10,286 nucleotides of DNA from Thermoplasmata archaeon (GCA_030040625.1 JASHTI010000066.1:1-10286), one strand, 5' to 3'; positions 1 to 6,254 are shown, counted from the stretch's first letter. The notes: generated from the sequence alone by a model not told the origin. Numbers and translations: made by a program.

Positions 1-2
1 CG

Positions 3-1337
3 CTAGGAGGCCGGGGCGCCGCCCGCGGCCGGGCGCGGGCCCCCGCTCGACGACGCGGCCAGCGCGTGTAGCGCGGCGCGGAGCTCCTCGACCGAAGCGA
101 CCGACCGGGCCCCGGCGCTCACGATCGACCCCAGGAGCGCCGTCGCTCGGCCACCGGTGTAGTCCCGGGGGCCCGCCCCGACCGGTGCCTCCACGCAGAA
201 CGTCGGCGACCGCCCGACGAAGGGGAGCACCTCCTCGAGGTTCGCGAGGTTCGACGGGCCGACCGGGAACGGCGCCAGCACGATCGCCACCGCCGCGGCC
301 AGCAGCTCGCGGTGACGCTGGCGGGCCTCCTCGCCGATCGGGGCGAACGGGGCCTCGACGGCCGCGGGTACCCCGAGCGCCTCGGCCGCCTCCGTATCGG
401 AGTCGAGCAGCGGCAGGACGCCCGCGGTGACCCGGTAGCCGTCGTCGACGAGCGCCCGGAGCAGCGGGGCCGCCGCACCGCCGCCGCCGACCACGTGGAC
501 GGGGCCGAACTCCCGTCCCGGTCCGGGCGGGGCGTCCCGGCGGCTCAGGCGGTGCGGGACGAGGTACGGCAGCCCGGAGCGGGCGTCGCGGTGTCGCTCG
601 GCGGTGATCCCCCAGACCCGCTCGAGCAGTTCGGTCTGGAGGACGTCGGCGGGCGCGCCGTCGGCGACACGGCGTCCTCGCGAGAGGACGACGATTCGGT
701 CCGCGAACCGGGCGGCGAGGTTCAGGTCGTGGATCGCGGCGACGACCGCCACCGACCGCTGGCGCGAGAGCTCGCGGACCCGGGCGAGCACGTCGAGCTG
801 GTGCGCGATGTCGAGGTGCGCCGTCGGCTCGTCCAGGAGGATCAGCGGCGTCGTCTGCGCGAAGGCGCGCGCGAGGATCGCCCGCTGGCGCTCCCCGCCG
901 CTGAGCGTCAGCAGGCCGTCGCCCGCCCGATCCGCCAGCCCGACGGCGGCGAGCGTGTCCAGGGCGAGCGCGTAGTCCCCCGGCGCCTCCGTCTCGAGGA
1001 AGCGGAGGTACGGGTAGCGTCCGTGCAGGACGTAGTCGAGGAGGCGCACGTTCTCGCGGACCGGCTCGGTCTGCGGGACCCAGGCGACCCGGCGGGCCCG
1101 CTCGCGGTACGGCATCCGGCCGACCTCGGCCCCGAAGAGCGCGACCGTCCCCGCGGCGAGGGGGACGAAGCCGAGGGCGGCGGAGAGGAGCGTCGTCTTC
1201 CCCGAGCCGTTCGGCCCGGCGACCGCCACGAACTCGCCGGGGCCGACGGTCAGGTCGACCCCCTGCAACGCCGCCCGCTCGCCGTACCGGACGGAGGCGG
1301 CCCGGTAGACCAGCGCGGGGGCCGCCGCCGTGGCCAT
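3..1337 (-). CDS. ABC importer ATPase, BtuD/FepC type, with extra C-terminal domain
   Basis: Cytoplasmic ATPase that powers uptake through the adjoining FecCD-type permease. The 444-residue product has a complete ABC domain: Walker A GPNGSGKTT at residues 41-49, Q-loop Gln89, signature LSGGERQR at 145-152, Walker B LILLDEPT at 165-172 and switch His203 in AIHDL. The usual family length is about 250-270 residues. Here a further domain spans roughly 277-425, opening with a Gly-rich strand (HVVGGGGAAA) and containing a DSD motif and GPSNLANLEE. It looks Rossmann-like. From memory, similar tails occur on some cobalamin/iron-type ATPases, but I cannot assign it a function. The ATG overlaps the permease stop by one base (TGATG), which argues for translational coupling and fixes the start; the open frame upstream of it is not real. 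The TAG stop is two bases from the window edge. Substrate (cobalamin, heme or ferric chelate) is not decided by sequence. Confidence 0.9.
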   Translation of the reverse strand: MATAAAPALVYRAASVRYGERAALQGVDLTVGPGEFVAVAGPNGSGKTTLLSAALGFVPLAAGTVALFGAEVGRMPYRERARRVAWVPQTEPVRENVRLLDYVLHGRYPYLRFLETEAPGDYALALDTLAAVGLADRAGDGLLTLSGGERQRAILARAFAQTTPLILLDEPTAHLDIAHQLDVLARVRELSRQRSVAVVAAIHDLNLAARFADRIVVLSRGRRVADGAPADVLQTELLERVWGITAERHRDARSGLPYLVPHRLSRRDAPPGPGREFGPVHVVGGGGAAAPLLRALVDDGYRVTAGVLPLLDSDTEAAEALGVPAAVEAPFAPIGEEARQRHRELLAAAVAIVLAPFPVGPSNLANLEEVLPFVGRSPTFCVEAPVGAGPRDYTGGRATALLGSIVSAGARSVASVEELRAALHALAASSSGGPRPAAGGAPAS

Positions 1338-2437
1338 CAGACCGTTCCCATCGGGGCGCTGGCGCGTCCCCGGTAGAGCACGTAGAGGAAGAACGGCACC
1401 CCGGCGAACGCCGTGCAGATCCCCAGCGGCAGGACGGTGCTCGGCAGCACGAGCAGCGCCGCGTCCCGGGCGCCGACGAGGAAGACGGCGCCCAGGAGCG
1501 CCGCCCCCGGCAGCAGGACGCGATAGTCCGTGCTCCCGAGCCGACGGACGATGTGCGGGGCGACCAGGCCGACGAAGCCGATGATCCCGGTGAACGAGAC
1601 GGCGACCGCCGTCGCGACGGCGGAGAGGCCGACGAGCCGGATCCGCACGGCGCGTGCGTCGACCCCGACGCTCTGCGCGACCTCCGGGCCGAGCTGCAGC
1701 AGGTTCAGCTCGCGCCCCTGGCTCGCGAGCAGGACGCCGACCACGAGCACCGGGGCGAAGGCGAGCCCGTCGACCGGCCAGCTGGCCGCGCCCAGTCCCC
1801 CGAGGAGCCAGAACTCCAGCTGCTCGGTCTGGAACGGGCCGAGGATGAGCAGCACGGAGAGGACCGCCGTGAGGAAGCTGGAGATCGCCACCCCCGTGAG
1901 CAGCAGCGTCTCGATCGAGCTCGCCCGGCTGCCGGCCACGAGCAGGATCGCCGCCCCGACGCCGGCGCAGCCGACGAACGCGAACAGGGGGATCGTCAGG
2001 TTCTCGTCGACGCGACCGACCCCAAGGACGATCACCACCGCCGCGCCGATCGCGCCGCCGCTCGAGAGGCCGAGGAGGTACGGGTCGGCGAGCGGGTTGC
2101 GGAAGACGCCCTGCAGGGTCCCGCCCGAGACGCCCAGCGCGCCACCGGCGATGGCGGCCAGCAGGATCTCGGGCAGCCGGCCCTCCCAGACGATCTCCGT
2201 GACCAGCGTGCAGCCGGAGGCGGAGACCCCGGGACACGGTTGCGGCAGCAGCGCGCCCCCGGAGATCTGATGGATCAGCACGCCGAGAACGAGCGAGGCG
2301 CGGATCGGGACGTTGCCGATCAGCGGGGAGAACAGGACGACCGCCGCCGTGGCGAGCAGGAGGGCCAGCAGCGTCCGGCGGACCCGTCGGACGGCGGCGA
2401 GCGCCTGCGCGGGGGTCTGGACGGGGGCCCGGCCCAT
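1337..2437 (-). CDS. ABC importer permease, BtuC/FecCD family
   Basis: Integral membrane subunit forming the translocation pore of the importer; FecCD permeases work as homodimers with about ten helices per chain. The 366-residue product shows family hallmarks in order: a first helix near residues 22-40, the WEGRLPEILLA segment before helix 2, GGTLQGVFRNPLADPYLLGLS around 105-125, the ELNLLQLG region at 243-250 preceding the ATPase-coupling segment, GIIGFVGLVAPHIVRRL at 284-300 and the PLGICTAFAGVPFF end segment. The loop between helices 1 and 2 is longer than typical and holds two cysteines (68 and 76) that could form an external disulfide. It begins 9 bases after the binding-protein stop and has no obvious Shine-Dalgarno site, so it is probably translated from the operon mRNA by coupling. 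Family assignment is secure; substrate is not. Confidence 0.92.
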   Translation of the reverse strand: MGRAPVQTPAQALAAVRRVRRTLLALLLATAAVVLFSPLIGNVPIRASLVLGVLIHQISGGALLPQPCPGVSASGCTLVTEIVWEGRLPEILLAAIAGGALGVSGGTLQGVFRNPLADPYLLGLSSGGAIGAAVVIVLGVGRVDENLTIPLFAFVGCAGVGAAILLVAGSRASSIETLLLTGVAISSFLTAVLSVLLILGPFQTEQLEFWLLGGLGAASWPVDGLAFAPVLVVGVLLASQGRELNLLQLGPEVAQSVGVDARAVRIRLVGLSAVATAVAVSFTGIIGFVGLVAPHIVRRLGSTDYRVLLPGAALLGAVFLVGARDAALLVLPSTVLPLGICTAFAGVPFFLYVLYRGRASAPMGTV

Positions 2438-2446
2438 GCCGGGCCG

Positions 2447-3463
2447 CTAGGGCGCCGGCGGATGAAGGATCGCCAGGAGCGCCGGCAGCCCGTTCAGGAT
2501 CATCGTCGGGTCCGCCTCGGTGAACAGATTCGAGTTGAGACCGGTCGCGTTGCCGTCCTTCACGGCGTTGAAGTCCGACCAGAACTGGCCGCCCTCGTAG
2601 TACGAGAGGTTGAGGCCGTAGCCGGTCCCGTAGATGATCACCGCCGGCTGGTCGGCGAGGACCTGCTCGCCGGAGAGGACCGGGTACGAGTACGAGGTGT
2701 TCGCGCTGATGCTCTGCCCTCCGGCGAACTCGATCAGCGACTCGCCGAAGCTCGACGGGCCGAACGTCCAGTAGCCGTTCCCCGAGCTCAGGTCGTAGGT
2801 GAGCAGGACCGTCGGCAGGAGCGTGCCGTTGTCGGTGAGGCCGTTGGTGACGTTCTGGCAGTGGTTGAGGACGCCGGAGAGCTCGGCGTTCAGCGCGGCG
2901 GCCCCCGCGCCGACCCCGAAGATCTCGCCGAGCAGCTCGTCGTCCCAAAGGATCCCGCCGAGCGTCGACGCCTGGAGCACGACGACCGGGATGTGGTAGG
3001 TGGTGCTGAACGCCTCGAGGTCCTGGATGTCGTCGATCGTCGCCGCCAGCACGAGCTGCGGGCCGGAGGCCAGGAGCTCCTCGTCGCTCATCGGGTAGTC
3101 CTGCACGCACATCGAGGCGGTGAGGCCCCAGAGGCTGACCTGGTCCGGCGAGAAGTCGTCCAGCAGCCCGGCCTGGCTCTGGTCGCCGCAGCCGACCGCG
3201 ACGACGTGGCTGCGCAACCCGAGGCGGAACATCGGATCCATGACGCTCGGGGCCAGGACCGCGACGCGGGCCGGGTCGTACGGCACCTGGACGGTCCGGT
3301 TCAGGTCGTCGGTGATCTGGACGTTGCCGGTCGAGGGTCCCGGGCGGAGATCGTAGTAGGCCGCGGTCGCCCCGATGCCGAGGCCGGCCGCGGCCAGGCC
3401 GACGACCATCACCCAGGCGAGCGGGACCGTCGCACGCGGTGGGACGGGGGAACTCAACGACAT
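2447..3463 (-). CDS. Cell-surface substrate-binding protein, BtuF/FepB-like
   Basis: Extracytoplasmic receptor delivering substrate to the FecCD permease. Residues about 14-36 form one hydrophobic helix after a short Arg-containing N-terminus. There is no lipobox cysteine, so the protein is probably held by an uncleaved signal anchor. The binding domain starts near residue 48 with VQITDDLNRTVQVPYDPARVAVLAP cut here as the typical class III entry strand (ITDDLNRTVQVP then PARVAVL), followed by a lobe with MSDEELLASGPQLVLA. Length, 338 residues, suits the family. Six N-glycosylation sequons (Asn55, 204, 212, 255, 285, 305) and three cysteines (92, 119, 202) fit an exported archaeal glycoprotein. 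It is first in the operon, and a TATA box centred 27 nt upstream of the ATG leaves essentially no 5' leader, so no leader riboswitch is possible from that promoter. Ligand unknown: cobalamin, heme or siderophore. Confidence 0.85.
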   Translation of the reverse strand: MSLSSPVPPRATVPLAWVMVVGLAAAGLGIGATAAYYDLRPGPSTGNVQITDDLNRTVQVPYDPARVAVLAPSVMDPMFRLGLRSHVVAVGCGDQSQAGLLDDFSPDQVSLWGLTASMCVQDYPMSDEELLASGPQLVLAATIDDIQDLEAFSTTYHIPVVVLQASTLGGILWDDELLGEIFGVGAGAAALNAELSGVLNHCQNVTNGLTDNGTLLPTVLLTYDLSSGNGYWTFGPSSFGESLIEFAGGQSISANTSYSYPVLSGEQVLADQPAVIIYGTGYGLNLSYYEGGQFWSDFNAVKDGNATGLNSNLFTEADPTMILNGLPALLAILHPPAP

Positions 3464-3485
3464 TGGAATCCGGTCAACTCCGTTT

Positions 3486-3494
3486 GATTATAAC
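3486..3494 (-). promoter_or_regulatory. TATA box of the importer operon (leaderless transcript)
   Basis: On the minus strand this reads GTTATAATC, the most AT-rich patch of the intergenic region in a very GC-rich genome. Its centre is about 27 nt upstream of the binding-protein ATG at 3463. Archaeal transcription normally starts about 25-27 nt after the TATA centre, so the transcript should begin at or within a base or two of the ATG. There is no Shine-Dalgarno site between them. A purine-containing GGAACC just upstream could serve as the BRE. Confidence 0.7.
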
Positions 3495-3545
3495 GGTTCC
3501 CGCGGAGCGAGCCCCGGGAGGCGACGAGCGGCCCCGCCGACCGAC

Positions 3546-3554
3546 AAAGGATAT
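3546..3554 (+). promoter_or_regulatory. Possible TATA box of tRNA-Trp
   Basis: AAAGGATAT is an AT-rich patch centred about 32 nt upstream of the first base of the mature tRNA, which would give a short 5' leader removed by RNase P. The match to an archaeal TATA consensus is poor. The region also carries the divergent importer promoter about 60 bases away. Confidence 0.35.
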
Positions 3555-3583
3555 CCCCCCACGGCCTCCGGGAGCGCGGGGAG

Positions 3584-3743
3584 GGGAGCATAGGCTAACT
3601 TGGCAGACCAGCGGGCTCCAGTCAGGCGGTCGCAAGGCCGGCTGGTACGACGGGTCTGCGGAGGGGTGCCTCGCACCCCCGTGACGAGAGACTGGAGCGC
3701 GCGGAGAGACCCGCATATGGGGGTTCAAATCCCCCTGCTCCCA
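3584..3743 (+). tRNA. trnW: tRNA-Trp (CCA anticodon), split by an intron at 37/38
   Basis: Decodes UGG. The 5' acceptor strand GGGAGCA (3584-3590) pairs fully with TGCTCCC (3736-3742), with discriminator A73 at 3743; the 3' CCA is not encoded. The D-loop carries GG at 3602-3603; its stem is weak (G10-C25, G11-C24, then a C12/A23 mismatch and U13/G22 wobble). The anticodon stem is GCGGG (3611-3615) with CCCGC (3710-3714); the loop starts C32 U33 and the anticodon CCA is 3618-3620. The four-base variable loop is followed by a perfect T-arm, GGGGG-TTCAAAT-CCCCC (3719-3735). G37 is 3621 and A38 is 3709, so the intron is 3622-3708. A15 and U48 can form the Levitt pair. Isotype and boundaries are well supported; the D-stem is the only weak part. 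Confidence 0.92.
3622..3708 (+). other. tRNA-Trp intron with bulge-helix-bulge splice site and exon-antisense elements
   Basis: Archaeal tRNA introns are cut by the splicing endonuclease at a bulge-helix-bulge. Here the anticodon stem is followed by a 4-bp helix CTCC (3616-3619) with GGAG (3703-3706). It is flanked by 3-nt bulges AG^T (3620-3622) and AG^A (3707-3709), so both cuts fall after the second bulge base, as expected. The helix on the intron side is not convincing. Within the intron, 3690-3702 is antisense to 3611-3623 (12 of 13 pairs) and lies just after a box-C-like GTGACGA (3681-3687); 3651-3657 is antisense to 3707-3713 across the 3' splice site. A perfect 7-bp hairpin (3663-3669 with 3673-3679) lies between. 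tRNA-Trp introns of haloarchaea and other Euryarchaeota are known to be box C/D guide RNAs for their own tRNA. Good CUGA D boxes are missing here, so guide function is inference. Confidence 0.8.
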
Positions 3744-3847
3744 TCCCCCTCCCCCCGCGCGGGGCGCCCCCGGCCGGCCGCCCCCCCTTCGGCGGGTCCG
3801 CGTCCGGTTCTTATCCCGGGGGGTCGTGACCGGGGCCGAGGCCCCTT
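3744..3847 (+). other. GC-rich spacer with C-tracts and palindromes after tRNA-Trp
   Basis: This stretch has no credible ORF. It contains several runs of four to seven C, a perfect palindrome CCCCGCGCGGGG (3753-3764) and a second, CGGCCGGCCG (3771-3780). No T-run follows either palindrome, so a classical archaeal oligo-T terminator for the tRNA is not visible. The 3' end holds the TATA-like element of the next gene. Confidence 0.5.
3808..3815 (+). promoter_or_regulatory. TATA-like element before the VOC gene
   Basis: TTCTTATC is the only AT-rich patch between the tRNA and the VOC gene. Its centre is about 36 nt before the proposed CTG start at 3848, nearly the same spacing as the TATA-like box before the TTG start of the flippase gene. 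This would give a leader of about ten bases. Confidence 0.4.
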
Positions 3848-4342
3848 CTGCTGGAGCTCGCCGAGCCGCTGAACGTCTGGCTCGTCGTCCGTGACCTCTC
3901 CGCGGCGCGCGAATTCTACGCGGGCCGTCTCGGTCTGCCGATCCTGCGCGAGGAGCCCGGCGAGGCGCTCCACTTCGGCGCCGGCGGTGGCCTGCTGACG
4001 CTCCGCCAGGGCCCGCCGGAGGCGGCGGCCCCGCGCGGGGTCCGCCTCGTTTTCGCGGTCGCCGACCGGATCGACCCGTTCTGCGAGGAGCTGCGGCGCC
4101 GGGGGATCGTTCTCGAGGCGCCGCTCGCCGATCGGCCCTGGGGCCGGTCGGCGATGTTCCGGGACCCGGACGGCCACGAGCTGTGGGTCTGCCGCCCGTC
4201 CGCAACGGAGACGCAGTTCCACGCCTGGCGGCTGCGGCACCGCTCGCGGGAACGCCGCGTGCCGGTGCAGCGCCGTTCCCGCGCCCGGCGGCACGAGCCG
4301 AAGCGCCCGCTCGCCTACCATCCCCGCCATCCGACCGACTGA
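3848..4342 (+). CDS. VOC-superfamily (glyoxalase/dioxygenase-fold) protein, non-canonical start
   Basis: The frame encodes a VOC domain: PLNVWLVVRDLSAAREFYAGRLGLPI (shown in part: NVWLVVRDLS, AREFY, RLGL) at about residues 8-31, a strand pair LHFGAG/GLLTLRQG, then VRLVFAV at 66-71 and the diagnostic FRDPDGHELWVCRP at 104-117. Such proteins bind small molecules, often through a metal held by His/Glu. Here the usual first His is replaced by Asn9 or Trp11, while Glu111 is kept, so metal binding is doubtful. A basic Arg/His-rich tail of about 40 residues follows (125-164) and runs to a TGA. No ATG, GTG or TTG lies in frame between the upstream stop (3827-3829) and the domain. I propose CTG 3848 or 3851; the alternative is a one-base frameshift from GTG 3826. 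An ATG at 4154 would delete most of the domain. Substrate unknown. Confidence 0.65.
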   Translation: MLELAEPLNVWLVVRDLSAAREFYAGRLGLPILREEPGEALHFGAGGGLLTLRQGPPEAAAPRGVRLVFAVADRIDPFCEELRRRGIVLEAPLADRPWGRSAMFRDPDGHELWVCRPSATETQFHAWRLRHRSRERRVPVQRRSRARRHEPKRPLAYHPRHPTD

Positions 4343-4383
4343 CGGCGGCGCGGGCGGCCCCGTCGTCCGGTCCGACCGACGCC

Positions 4384-4389
4384 CATAAG
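4384..4389 (+). promoter_or_regulatory. TATA-like box before the flippase gene
   Basis: CATAAG stands out in GC-rich surroundings, centred about 36 nt before the TTG start. The expected transcription start is near 4412-4415, giving a leader of under ten bases. The TAA inside this box is also the in-frame stop that limits the coding region upstream. Confidence 0.5.
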
Positions 4390-4421
4390 ACGGCCGCACC
4401 GTCACCCTTCGCCGGTGGCCC

Positions 4422-6239
4422 TTGGCCGGCGCTGCGCCGCCCGCAACTCCTCCCAAGCCCCTGCCGGAGGTCCCCAAGCAGGCCCACCCGCTGACCCTCA
4501 GCTCCGGGGTCGTCTTCTCCACGGCGCTCGCGATCCAGATCGTCGGGGTCGTCGGCAACGTATTCCTCTACAAGCACGTCGGCGTCACCGAACCCGGCAT
4601 CACGCTGCTCGGGACGGCGCAGCTGTTCCTCCTGATCGGCTCTTCGATCAACGGCATCGGCGATCTTCGTATCGGCTCGGCCTACACGTTCTTCCTCGCC
4701 CGGGGGAAGCCGGCGGTCGACAACACCGGCACGTACATCGCGCTCCGGACGCTGATGGTCGGGCTCGCCAGCGTCACGCTCTTCGTGATCGCGCCGCTGT
4801 CGATCGACGGCCACATCATCGCCCAGCCCGCTGAGATCGAGTCGCTGGGGATCTTCCTCTGCCTGCCGATCCTCTGGTCGTTCTCGACCGTCTACAACCA
4901 GATGTTCATCGGCCTCGGCAACTCGCTCCGGGCGCAGTTCCCGAGCCTGGTCGAGGCGATCGTGCGCCTGCCGGTCCTGATCTACGTCGCCTACAACGTC
5001 CATTCCCTGGACGGCATCGCGATCGCCTACGCGGTCGGGGCCTGCTCGTCGGCGATCTACAGCTTCTCGGCGGTCTCCTCCCGGATCCGGAGCTTCCGCT
5101 TCGCCGAGGCGGTCCACCTGTTCCGGTACGCCTGGCCGCTGATGGGGGGCCTGATGCTGAACTACCTCGTCACGAACATGGTCCCGCTCGTCGTCGTCAC
5201 GAGCCTGCACGCCTACTACCTCTCCATCTTCCTCACGGCGAACGGCTGGCGGGTCCTCGTCCTCTCGGTGCCCACGGCGGTGGCGACCCCGTTATTCCCG
5301 TACCTCGCCGGACTGCATCGACAGGAGCGCTACGAGCTCGTCCGCACGGGGACCTGGCACGCCCTCCGCTACTCGGCGATGCTGCTCGTTCCGGGCGTCG
5401 TCGCCCTCGTCACCTACCGCTACACGTTCCTCAACGTCTTCGCGAACCCGCTGTACGCCCACGCCGGCGCCTGGCCGCTGGCGATCCTCGTGGTCGCCGG
5501 GATCCCCCTGGCGCTCAGCCAGATCGTGCTCTCGGCGCTCGATGCGATCGGCCGGCGCCGTCTCGAGCTGTACATCACCGCGGCGCAGGTGGCGGTCCTG
5601 ATCATCGCGATCGTCGTCCTGATGCCCTGGCACGGGGAGGTCCCCTTCCTTCCGCCCCAGGGGGTCCTCCCCTGGGACAACGGGCTGATCGCGGCGTCGG
5701 TCGCCGTCCTCCTCTCCGGAGCGGCGGCGCTCGTCATGAACACCTACTTCATGGAGACGCTGATCCGGGTGCACATCGACCCGAAGTCGATCGGCCGGAT
5801 CACCGTCAGCGCCGCCGCTTCGTTCTTCGCGCTCTCGCTCCTGAACCGGACCCCGTTCTTCCCGGTAAGTTCCGGCCACGCCGGACTGCACGTCGGCCTG
5901 CAGCTGCTCGGGGCCGTCTTCCTCGGCTTCGCCGTCTACTTCCTGATCCTGGCGGGCGTCGGCGAGCTGACGAAGGAGGACGTCCGCCGGATCGGGCTCT
6001 CGCTGGGTATGCCGTCGTGGTTCTGCGACGGGCTGGCCGGGCTCTGCTGGGCCCACGCGACCCCGGCGCTGAGCCCGGTCGATGCCGAGCGGGCCCCGGG
6101 CCTGCGCACGCCCGAACTCCCCGAGCCGTTCAGTGGTACGACCGAGATGCCGGCGATGACCGCGGGCGACGCGCCCGAGAACGGCGCCGGCAACGGCGAC
6201 GGGGGCGGGTCCCGCCCCCGGAAGGGCCCGCCTCCCTGA
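4422..6239 (+). CDS. MOP-superfamily polysaccharide/lipid-linked oligosaccharide flippase (Wzx/RfbX-like)
   Basis: Probable membrane flippase moving a lipid-linked glycan or similar amphiphile across the cytoplasmic membrane. The 605-residue protein has about 14 hydrophobic segments between residues 28 and 513, in the repeated layout of the MOP (MATE/Wzx/MurJ) superfamily. The general look, including the FRYAWPLMGG segment near 234-243 and an APLFPYLAG-like stretch at 289-297, matches polysaccharide-biosynthesis flippases; there is no single diagnostic motif. An 18-residue loop (402-419) rich in Pro lies between late helices. Residues about 545-605 form a Pro/Gly/Asn-rich tail that looks disordered and is unusual for the family. 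TTG at 4422 is the only standard start between the upstream in-frame TAA and the first helix. No glycosyltransferase genes adjoin it, so the cargo cannot be inferred. A MATE-type drug exporter is the main alternative. Confidence 0.75.
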   Translation: MAGAAPPATPPKPLPEVPKQAHPLTLSSGVVFSTALAIQIVGVVGNVFLYKHVGVTEPGITLLGTAQLFLLIGSSINGIGDLRIGSAYTFFLARGKPAVDNTGTYIALRTLMVGLASVTLFVIAPLSIDGHIIAQPAEIESLGIFLCLPILWSFSTVYNQMFIGLGNSLRAQFPSLVEAIVRLPVLIYVAYNVHSLDGIAIAYAVGACSSAIYSFSAVSSRIRSFRFAEAVHLFRYAWPLMGGLMLNYLVTNMVPLVVVTSLHAYYLSIFLTANGWRVLVLSVPTAVATPLFPYLAGLHRQERYELVRTGTWHALRYSAMLLVPGVVALVTYRYTFLNVFANPLYAHAGAWPLAILVVAGIPLALSQIVLSALDAIGRRRLELYITAAQVAVLIIAIVVLMPWHGEVPFLPPQGVLPWDNGLIAASVAVLLSGAAALVMNTYFMETLIRVHIDPKSIGRITVSAAASFFALSLLNRTPFFPVSSGHAGLHVGLQLLGAVFLGFAVYFLILAGVGELTKEDVRRIGLSLGMPSWFCDGLAGLCWAHATPALSPVDAERAPGLRTPELPEPFSGTTEMPAMTAGDAPENGAGNGDGGGSRPRKGPPP

Positions 6240-6254
6240 GCGCGGCCGGCCGAC

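Noticed and set aside
1338..3110. Minus-strand open frame extending the ATPase gene upstream to 3110
   Set aside because: It lies over the permease and binding-protein genes in a different frame, is Arg/Pro-rich with no domain, and the ATPase starts properly at 1337 in a TGATG overlap.
3464..3483. Cobalamin riboswitch before the importer operon
   Set aside because: The TATA box is only 27 nt from the ATG, leaving no leader RNA, and no B12-box sequence is visible nearby.
1553..3487. Plus-strand 644-codon open frame
   Set aside because: Antisense to the permease and binding protein; no domains and typical shadow composition.
3744..3780. Intrinsic terminator after tRNA-Trp
   Set aside because: Palindromes are present but no T-run follows; archaeal termination relies on oligo-T, so I could not support the call.
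3474..5210. Minus-strand 578-codon open frame
   Set aside because: It is antisense to the tRNA-Trp, the VOC gene and the flippase, all of which have recognisable products. Its composition is Arg/Asp/Gly-rich as expected for a GC-rich shadow frame.
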